A stretch of 10,110 bases of DNA, taken from positions 1 through 10,110 of the forward strand of contig JALWOO010000848.1 in the NCBI GenBank assembly GCA_027083485.1, in the 5' to 3' direction. This stretch comes from Amylibacter sp. Lineage in GTDB: Bacteria; Pseudomonadota; Alphaproteobacteria; Rhodobacterales; Rhodobacteraceae. The translations under genes and the position numbers were made by a program. Below are positions 1-5,428 of the stretch, in pieces. Positions within the stretch are counted from its first letter, which is position 1. Every line of letters begins with the position of its first letter. The notes under the pieces were generated by a model that was not told the DNA's origin, did no database searches, and was given only the letters and a program-made list of their open reading frames with translations.

Positions 1-684
1 CTTGTGGCGGCGGCCCAGACCCACGGGTGCTGGCTGCATGATGTGCGTATTCCGGCCACGTCCTATCCGATTGCCAATGGCAAGAAACGCATTGGCAAAC
101 GGTGTCTGGCTGTGGGCACTGATTGTTCCGTGGGCAAAATGTACACGGCGATTGCCATGGAACGGGAAATGCTGGATCGCAAGATGAAGGCTACGTTCCG
201 TGCGACAGGCCAGACAGGTATCCTGATCACCGGCGGCGGGGTGCCGCTGGATGCGGTGGTGGCCGATTTCATGGCCGGTGCGGTGGAGTATATCACGCCG
301 GACAACGACCCGGATCATTGGGATATCATCGAAGGGCAGGGGTCTCTTTTCCATGTGTCCTATTCCGGTGTGACCATGGCGCTTATTCATGGTGGTCAGC
401 CGGATGCGCTGATCCTGTGCCATGAACCGACCCGCACCCATATGCGTGGCTTGCCGGATTATACGCCGCCAAGTCTGGAAAAGCTGCGGGAAGTTGCCCT
501 GCCGATTGCGCAGGTGGCCAATCCGGATTGCAAGGTGGTGGCGATTTCCGTCAATACCCAGCACATGAGCGAAGCCGACGCGCTGGCCTATCTTTCCGAG
601 GTCGAGGAAAGCATGGGCTTGCCGGCGGTTGATCCGTTCCGGCAAGGGGCCGGTCGTCTTGTGGATGCGCTGGAAGCCGTCTAA
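1..684 (+). CDS. dgcN: D-glutamate N-acetyltransferase DgcN (DUF1611 family), 5' truncated by window
   Basis: C-terminal 227 residues of a DUF1611 protein; the reading frame is open from base 1, so the true start lies outside the window. Family members are about 330-350 aa, so roughly the first third is missing. A P-loop of the BioD-like form (GTDCSVGK, bases 115-138) is followed by a GILITGGGVPLDAVV segment and a GQGSLFH segment, all hallmarks of the family. DgcN has been described in marine bacteria as the enzyme that N-acetylates D-glutamate before DgcA racemises the product. The adjacent dgcA here supports this assignment over a generic DUF1611 NTP-binding protein. It ends at TAA 682-684, 54 bases before the preferred dgcA start, with an intrinsic terminator between the two. 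The acetyltransferase role is taken from the family; only the fold and context are visible here. Confidence 0.88.
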   Translation, partial: LVAAAQTHGCWLHDVRIPATSYPIANGKKRIGKRCLAVGTDCSVGKMYTAIAMEREMLDRKMKATFRATGQTGILITGGGVPLDAVVADFMAGAVEYITPDNDPDHWDIIEGQGSLFHVSYSGVTMALIHGGQPDALILCHEPTRTHMRGLPDYTPPSLEKLREVALPIAQVANPDCKVVAISVNTQHMSEADALAYLSEVEESMGLPAVDPFRQGAGRLVDALEAV

Positions 685-692
685 ACTCCCGT

Positions 693-720
693 AACCCCGA
701 CCTGTGTCGGGGTTTCTTTT
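693..720 (+). terminator. Intrinsic terminator between dgcN and dgcA
   Basis: A perfect 9-bp inverted repeat, AACCCCGAC (693-701) and GTCGGGGTT (706-714), encloses a 4-base loop (CTGT) and is followed by TCTTTT. The stem is GC-rich and the T-tract immediate, as in Rho-independent terminators. It begins 8 bases after the dgcN stop codon and ends directly before an ATG at 721. Since dgcA lies in the same direction just downstream, it probably acts as a partial terminator or attenuator that lowers dgcA-dat expression relative to dgcN, unless dgcA has a promoter within the dgcN 3' end. Confidence 0.85.
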
Positions 721-738
721 ATGACAAGAGGGCCTTTG

Positions 739-1707
739 ATGAGACTCACCGTTACTGCCGACACTTTTCAACTGGCGCAGGTTTTCACCATCGCGCGCGG
801 GTCCAGAACCGAGGCCAAGGTTCTGACGGTGACCATTACCGAGGGTGACTATACGGGCTGGGGTGAATGTGTGCCCTATGCCCGCTATGATGAAACGCTT
901 GAATCGGTTACGGAACAGATCAGGGGTTTGCCCCTGCCGCTGACACGCGACCAGTTGCTTACCCTGCTGCCTGCGGGTGCTGCCCGTAATGCGGTGGATT
1001 GTGCGCTCTGGGATCTGGAGGCCAAAAAGGCCGGCAGGCGGGTGTGGGAACTGGCCGGTTTGCCTGCGCCCGGGCCGGAAATCACCGCCTTTACCCTGTC
1101 GCTGGACACGCCGGAAAAAATGCAGGCGCAGGCGGCAGAAAATGCCTTTCGGCCGTTGTTGAAAACCAAGCTTGGCGGCGGCGCAGAGGACATGGCCCGC
1201 ATCGAAGCCGTGCGCAAAGGCGCGCCGGATGCTCGCATTATCGTTGATGCCAACGAAGGCTGGACGCCGGAACTCTATGAAACCCTCGCGCCGGTGCTGG
1301 TGCGGTTGGGGGTGGAGATGGTGGAACAACCCTTTCCCGCCGGTGCCGATGATGCCTTGCTGAAACTGGATCGGGTGCTGCCGGTTTGTGCGGATGAATC
1401 CTGTCATGACAGGGGCAGCCTGCCCGCGCTCAAGGGCAAATACGATATGGTGAATATCAAGCTTGACAAGACCGGTGGCCTGACCGAGGCAATCGCCCTG
1501 CGGGATGCCGCCAGCGCCGAAGGTTATCAGGTGATGGTTGGTTGCATGGTAGGCTCGTCTCTGGCGATGGCACCGGCAACACTGGTGGCGCAGGGTGTGG
1601 CCGTAACAGACCTTGACGGCCCGCTTCTGTTGGCCGAAGACAGGGATACACCTTTGCAATTTGACGAACAGGGCGTTTACCCGCCTTCAGCAGCACTCTG
1701 GGGATAA
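739..1707 (+). CDS. dgcA: N-acetyl-D-glutamate racemase DgcA (enolase superfamily)
   Basis: A 322-aa muconate-lactonising/dipeptide-epimerase type enolase-superfamily protein. An N-terminal capping domain (about 1-110) precedes a TIM barrel. The KxK motif is at K142/K144, metal ligands at D170 (IIVDANEGW), E196 (MVEQPF) and D219 (CADES), and the second catalytic lysine at K241 (NIKLDK). These spacings match the L-Ala-D/L-Glu epimerase group, so sequence alone could also suggest a dipeptide epimerase; adjacency to dgcN favours racemisation of N-acetyl-D-Glu to N-acetyl-L-Glu. The start chosen is the ATG at 739, preceded by AGAGGG (727-732) with a 6-base spacer. The in-frame ATG at 721 directly abuts the terminator T-tract and has no ribosome-binding site. 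Dat begins 4 bases after the stop. Confidence 0.9.
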   Translation: MRLTVTADTFQLAQVFTIARGSRTEAKVLTVTITEGDYTGWGECVPYARYDETLESVTEQIRGLPLPLTRDQLLTLLPAGAARNAVDCALWDLEAKKAGRRVWELAGLPAPGPEITAFTLSLDTPEKMQAQAAENAFRPLLKTKLGGGAEDMARIEAVRKGAPDARIIVDANEGWTPELYETLAPVLVRLGVEMVEQPFPAGADDALLKLDRVLPVCADESCHDRGSLPALKGKYDMVNIKLDKTGGLTEAIALRDAASAEGYQVMVGCMVGSSLAMAPATLVAQGVAVTDLDGPLLLAEDRDTPLQFDEQGVYPPSAALWG

Positions 1708-1711
1708 CAAC

Positions 1712-2563
1712 ATGAGCCGCACCGTATTTTTGAATGGGCAGTATATGCCCGAAGAAGACGCCAAAGTTTCCATTTTCGACCGTGGCTTTCTGATGGCCGA
1801 TGGTGTTTACGAAGTGGTGTCCGTGCTGGATGGCAAGCTGCTGGAATTCGACGGACATCTTGCGCGGCTGGAACGCTCCCTGAATGAATTGGAAATGGGC
1901 AAGCCGAAGGATTACGACAACCTGCTGGAAATTAACCGAGAGCTGGTCAAGCGCAACAATGTCGAATCGGGCCGTGTCTATTGGCAGATCACCCGTGGGG
2001 CTGCGGATCGCGATTTTGTCTATCCCAAGGACGCCGAACCGACGCTGGTGCTGTTTACCCAAGAAGCAGGGCTGATCGACACGCCTGCCTCCAAAACCGG
2101 TATCAAGGTGATCTTTGCCGAAGACCTGCGCTGGCATCGTCGCGATATCAAAACCGTGCAACTGCTCTATCCGAGCATGTGCAAGATGATGGCCAAGGCG
2201 GCGGGCAAACATGATGCCTGGCTGGTCGAGGATGGCAAGATCACAGAAGGGTCGTCCAACAACGCCTATATCGTCAAGGATGGGCAGATCATTACCCGCG
2301 AATTGTCCAACGACATCCTGCACGGCATCACCCGCAATTCGGTGTTGCGTCTGGCCAAAGAGGCCCAGTTGCAGGTGGTGGAACGGTCTTTTACCGAAGA
2401 AGAAGCTCGCAACGCGGACGAGGCTTTCATCACTTCGGCCACCACTTTCGTGCAGCCGGTTGTTGAAATCGACAACGCGCAAATCGGCGACGGCACCCCT
2501 GGCCCTGTGGCCAAGCGCCTGTTGGAAATCTATATCGAGGAAAGCCGCAAAACCGGAATCTAG
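1712..2563 (+). CDS. dat: D-amino-acid transaminase (class IV PLP aminotransferase)
   Basis: A 283-aa fold-type IV aminotransferase, the usual family length. The PLP lysine is K147 (RRDIKTVQLL), the pyridine-nitrogen glutamate E179 (ITEGSSNNAY), and GVYEVV (31-36) carries the conserved tyrosine; TSATTF near 251-256 is part of the phosphate/substrate site. It should convert D-amino acids such as D-Ala, with 2-oxoglutarate, to 2-oxo acids and D-glutamate, feeding DgcN/DgcA. The start at 1712 has GGGGA (1700-1704) with a 7-base spacer and lies 4 bases after dgcA, so the two are almost certainly co-transcribed. The carboxylate-trap RxH of Bacillus-type enzymes reads R100-D-F102 here, so substrate preference may differ. 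A branched-chain transaminase is the main alternative but is less likely given the DIK motif and the neighbours. Its stop overlaps that of the convergent glycosyltransferase gene. Confidence 0.88.
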   Translation: MSRTVFLNGQYMPEEDAKVSIFDRGFLMADGVYEVVSVLDGKLLEFDGHLARLERSLNELEMGKPKDYDNLLEINRELVKRNNVESGRVYWQITRGAADRDFVYPKDAEPTLVLFTQEAGLIDTPASKTGIKVIFAEDLRWHRRDIKTVQLLYPSMCKMMAKAAGKHDAWLVEDGKITEGSSNNAYIVKDGQIITRELSNDILHGITRNSVLRLAKEAQLQVVERSFTEEEARNADEAFITSATTFVQPVVEIDNAQIGDGTPGPVAKRLLEIYIEESRKTGI

Positions 2564-3177
2564 AGGTTTAGCGTTACTCGTTTGTCGTGGCCCATCAGGG
2601 TTTTGACAAACGCCTTTTCAGCGGCGAAATCATGGGGCACCTGATCCGCATTTCGCCGCCCCGACAGCGACAGGCTGGTGAAGAAATCAAAACCGTAGAG
2701 GTCGATTTTGTCGGCCCTGGAGCGCGCCACCAGATCAATCAGCATAACGCCTGTTGTCGGTGGTGCGCCCAATTCATGGTGCATCCGGTCCCATTCCAGC
2801 ACAGGATGCAGGTAAAACCCCTGTCGTCGCGCAAATCTCCAGCGCACCCGCTTGCGTTTTTTTGCCATCCATAACAACCGTTTGGGCGACCTTTCGCAGA
2901 TGGTTTTTTCCGGTACCGGCATGGCCAGCGCCAGCCAGTCTGTCTTGATGCCATGGGATAGCGTGCTTACCAAAGGGGCCGCATGCATGCGGATTACAAT
3001 GTCTGCCTCGTCAATTGCCGGCCCGAATCCGCGCGCGCTCAGGGATCTTGCATTGCCGACAATGGCGATATTTTTGCCCTGTAAATCATGGTGCAACTGT
3101 TCCGGCGCACAGGAGAAGGATTTTAAAAAATCCTCGCCTTGCAGTCTCTTACGCAGTGTAAACAACAGACTATTCAT
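2560..3177 (-). CDS. GT29 (sialyltransferase-type) family glycosyltransferase, LPS-associated
   Basis: A 205-aa protein carrying the three signatures of glycosyltransferase family 29: an L-like motif at 36-64 (NIAIVGNARSLSARGFG, then IDEADIVIRMH), an S-like motif at 139-165 (PPTTGVMLIDL, then IDLYGFDFF), and a VS-like His-x4-Glu at H182-E187 (PHDFAAEKAF). In characterised GT29 enzymes the VS histidine is the catalytic base and the donor is a CMP-sugar. No signal peptide or membrane anchor is visible, so a cytoplasmic enzyme acting on lipid-linked LPS precursors is likely. The ATG overlaps the end of waaA by 8 bases and has a strong GGAGGA (3188-3183) with a 5-base spacer inside waaA, indicating translational coupling. 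The donor could be CMP-Kdo or a CMP-nonulosonate; sequence does not decide. GC content is lower than in lpxL or ribA. The family is confident, the substrate unknown. Confidence 0.8.
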   Translation of the reverse strand: MNSLLFTLRKRLQGEDFLKSFSCAPEQLHHDLQGKNIAIVGNARSLSARGFGPAIDEADIVIRMHAAPLVSTLSHGIKTDWLALAMPVPEKTICERSPKRLLWMAKKRKRVRWRFARRQGFYLHPVLEWDRMHHELGAPPTTGVMLIDLVARSRADKIDLYGFDFFTSLSLSGRRNADQVPHDFAAEKAFVKTLMGHDKRVTLNL

Positions 3178-4420
3178 GCAATTCCTCCAACCCTAATGGC
3201 CCGATCAAACGCTGGAAAAGCTGTGTTGTATTGCCAGAATTTCCAAGCAGATCTTGTGCCCGCGCTGCCATAGCCCGGCATTTTTCCGTGTTCAGCAAGG
3301 TGATGAATGCCTCTGCCAGTTCCGGAATATTTCGAGCGGTTAAACAGGCATCATTGTCTGATAAGTGACTGTATTCATGGGCGAAATTACCAACATAGGG
3401 GCCGGTGACAATCGCAGAGCCATATAGCGCGGGTTCATAAGGTGTATGCCCGCCCTTATCTATCAGTGATCCACCGACAAAAGTAACCCCCGCCAAGGTA
3501 TAAAAGACAGCCATTTCCCCAAGGGTATCCGCCAGATAAACCGGAACATCTATATCAGGATTCTCTCCCAATCCTCTGCGATTAAAGGAAAATCCGGTTT
3601 TCTGTATCAATGTGGCCACATCTTTGCCCCGCTTGGGGTGGCGCGGCGCAAGGATCAGTTTCGCGTCCGGTGTATGCTCCAGAACCTTGCCAAAGGCAGC
3701 CAATACCCATGCTTCCTCACCCTTGTGGGTAGAGGCCGCAAGGATGGTTTTGTCATGGGGAAACAGGGCATTAAGGTCAGTACCTTCAAGCTTTTCAACC
3801 TGTTCAGCAGCCAGTGATTTCAGGTTTTGAATAACCTCTACCGGTGCCTGTGTCAGGGCCTGAAACTTCTCGCCAGAGGCCAGATCCTGTGCAAAAATTC
3901 CCCGCACCCCTGCCAGCATTTCACGCCCGATACCAAGCCAGCCAAACCGTTTCGCGCTGGTTTTCGACAGGCGGGCATTCACCAGCACCACCGGCACCCC
4001 GCGTTGCGCCAGCAGGGTTAGCCTGTTTGGCCATAGCTCGCCCTCAATGTTGATATAGGCGGCGACGGGCCAATGGCGCAAAAACCGGCGCAGCGCCCCC
4101 ATGGTATCCAGCGGCGCGGCTTGCAAAATCAGACCCGGCCAGTGTTGGGCGACCTTCAGGGCAGTAGGATTGTTGGTGGTTACCAACAACCGGAATTGCG
4201 GATATTGCTTATGCAGATAGTCCAGCAACCGTTTGGCGGATTGCAGCTCGCCCACACTGGCGGCATGCAGCCAGATCACCGGCGCATCCGTCCGTGCCGT
4301 GGCAAATCCCAGCCGGTTATTGAAATGGCCGAAATCATCTGCCCCGAACAGCCAGCGCCCCAGCATCAGCAACCCGATGAAGGGGGCGGCAATCAGGGTT
4401 ATGATCCGGTAAAGCGTCAG
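3170..4420 (-). CDS. waaA: 3-deoxy-D-manno-octulosonic acid (Kdo) transferase, WaaA/KdtA family
   Basis: A 416-aa GT30-family enzyme from the proposed CTG start (400 aa if the TTG at 4372 is used). It transfers Kdo from CMP-Kdo to lipid A precursors at the inner membrane. Seen: an N-terminal hydrophobic anchor (about 3-20), HAASVGE, NIEGELWPN, NARLS, STHKGEE, PRHP, and FVGGSLIDKGGHTPYEPA near the C-terminus, in family order. No ATG lies near the expected N-terminus: the frame opens after the lpxL TAG, and the anchor is encoded only if translation begins at CTG 4420-4418, which has AGGGGG (4431-4426) with a 5-base spacer. The usual ERxG catalytic glutamate appears as Asn (N35 in NNRLG). GC content changes sharply within the gene. 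It could be a second, divergent Kdo transferase paralogue rather than the essential copy. Confidence 0.85.
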   Translation of the reverse strand: MTLYRIITLIAAPFIGLLMLGRWLFGADDFGHFNNRLGFATARTDAPVIWLHAASVGELQSAKRLLDYLHKQYPQFRLLVTTNNPTALKVAQHWPGLILQAAPLDTMGALRRFLRHWPVAAYINIEGELWPNRLTLLAQRGVPVVLVNARLSKTSAKRFGWLGIGREMLAGVRGIFAQDLASGEKFQALTQAPVEVIQNLKSLAAEQVEKLEGTDLNALFPHDKTILAASTHKGEEAWVLAAFGKVLEHTPDAKLILAPRHPKRGKDVATLIQKTGFSFNRRGLGENPDIDVPVYLADTLGEMAVFYTLAGVTFVGGSLIDKGGHTPYEPALYGSAIVTGPYVGNFAHEYSHLSDNDACLTARNIPELAEAFITLLNTEKCRAMAARAQDLLGNSGNTTQLFQRLIGPLGLEELHE

Positions 4421-4432
4421 AACCGCCCCCTA
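4421..4432 (-). promoter_or_regulatory. Ribosome-binding site and lpxL stop setting a probable CTG start for waaA
   Basis: Read on the minus strand, the lpxL stop TAG (4432-4430) is part of AGGGGG (4431-4426), followed by CGGTT and then CTG (4420-4418). The lpxL and waaA frames are the same, separated only by this TAG and three sense codons. The next TTG (4372) and ATG (4366) fall after most of the hydrophobic anchor. Spacing and purine content make this a good Shine-Dalgarno for a CTG start, which would couple waaA translation to lpxL termination. Confidence 0.5.
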
Positions 4433-5305
4433 AAACCGCTTCCAGCGGTTATGGAGCCAGTACCATTGACCGGGGTTTTGCCGAATGCGCGCGCTTAGAC
4501 GGTCATTGAATTCGGCCATCATTTCTTCGGCGGTGGCGTGGGGAATTTCGGCTTCGAATTCCACATCGATGTCAGTGCCATTTTCACGGCGCAAACCAAA
4601 GGCAGGCACCAGCGGCAAATCGTATTTTAGCGCCAGCTCGGCAGGGCCAAGCGTGGTGCCCGCGATATGTCCCAGCAAGGGCAGGTTTGCCGCCCCGTGA
4701 ACATATTGATCCGGCAAAATGGCAAAAAAACCGCCTTTGCGCACATGGCGGACCATATCCATGGTTCCCTTGCGCCCCTTGGCCACAATCGGAGAGCCAC
4801 CTTGCAGGATGCCGCTCAGAAAATGTTTTTCGTAATAGGGATTGTTGTTTTCCCGATACACAGCGCCGGTTTCCATATCACGGGATTTCAGCACATGGCG
4901 GATGGCCTCCCATTGGCCAAAATGGGCGGAAACGATGATCGCGCCTTTGCCTTCGGTTTTTGCCTTTTCCAATGCCGCCAGGCCGGGTCCTGTGGCATGG
5001 AACCGGTCCAGCAATTGTGAAAACTCGGCGTTATGCAGGATTTCCGAAAGGGTCCGGCCCGTGTTGCGGCCGACTTCGGTCGCAATCCTGTTGCGTTCCT
5101 CTTTGGGCATATCCGGATAAACGCGGGCCAATCCGCGCTCTATCCGTTTACGAAATGGTGGCAGCCAGCGGGTTCCCCAGCCAACGATTGCCGCGCTCAG
5201 CCGTGCGCGCGCATCAAATGACAGCAACCGCCCCACGGCCAAAAGCCCTGCAATCGGCAGGTATTGCACCAGATGGACGGCCTTTTTGACAGGATCGGTT
5301 TTCAT
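4430..5305 (-). CDS. lpxL: Lipid A biosynthesis lauroyl/myristoyl acyltransferase (LpxL/HtrB family)
   Basis: A 291-aa lysophospholipid-acyltransferase-superfamily enzyme that adds a secondary acyl chain to Kdo-lipid A at the inner membrane. The catalytic HX4D/E motif is H128-x4-E133 (SAHFGQWEAI); other family features are YRENNNPYYEK (150-160), an ILPDQYVHGA segment (196-205) and the C-terminal QWYWLHNRWK. A weak hydrophobic segment near 12-27 may associate with the membrane. The ATG at 5305 is chosen because it starts a normal-length family protein; the frame stays open far upstream, but only opposite recQ. It is the first gene of a minus-strand lpxL-waaA-GT29 operon. The ribosome-binding site is weak (ACGGGT). 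LpxL versus LpxM type cannot be fixed from sequence. Confidence 0.9.
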   Translation of the reverse strand: MKTDPVKKAVHLVQYLPIAGLLAVGRLLSFDARARLSAAIVGWGTRWLPPFRKRIERGLARVYPDMPKEERNRIATEVGRNTGRTLSEILHNAEFSQLLDRFHATGPGLAALEKAKTEGKGAIIVSAHFGQWEAIRHVLKSRDMETGAVYRENNNPYYEKHFLSGILQGGSPIVAKGRKGTMDMVRHVRKGGFFAILPDQYVHGAANLPLLGHIAGTTLGPAELALKYDLPLVPAFGLRRENGTDIDVEFEAEIPHATAEEMMAEFNDRLSARIRQNPGQWYWLHNRWKRF

Positions 5306-5428
5306 GGTAACCCGTGTTTGTTGCCTGCCCGTAATAATGCAAACTGTCGGCGGGGGAAACCGTTCAATTCGCCGGTTGTTTGCCTGCGCGGAACGTGACA
5401 TTGTTTGCAAAACAGGCCAGAAAACCCC
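5306..5428. promoter_or_regulatory. Divergent intergenic region, lpxL operon / recQ
   Basis: These 123 bases separate divergent starts and must hold promoters for both, but no pair of -35/-10 hexamers with good spacing was found by eye. An 8-bp palindrome TTTGCAAA lies at 5404-5411, just upstream of the recQ ATG. Two imperfect copies of a GTTGCCTGC-like stretch occur near 5320 and 5378. No regulator is assigned. Confidence 0.4.

Noticed and set aside
721..738. ATG at 721 as the dgcA start
   Set aside because: It directly abuts the terminator T-tract and lacks a ribosome-binding site, whereas 739 has AGAGGG at a good distance.
1457..2482. A 341-codon minus-strand open frame opposite dgcA and dat
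   Set aside because: It is antisense to two clear enzymes, its translation shows no family resemblance and odd composition, and it has no ribosome-binding context.
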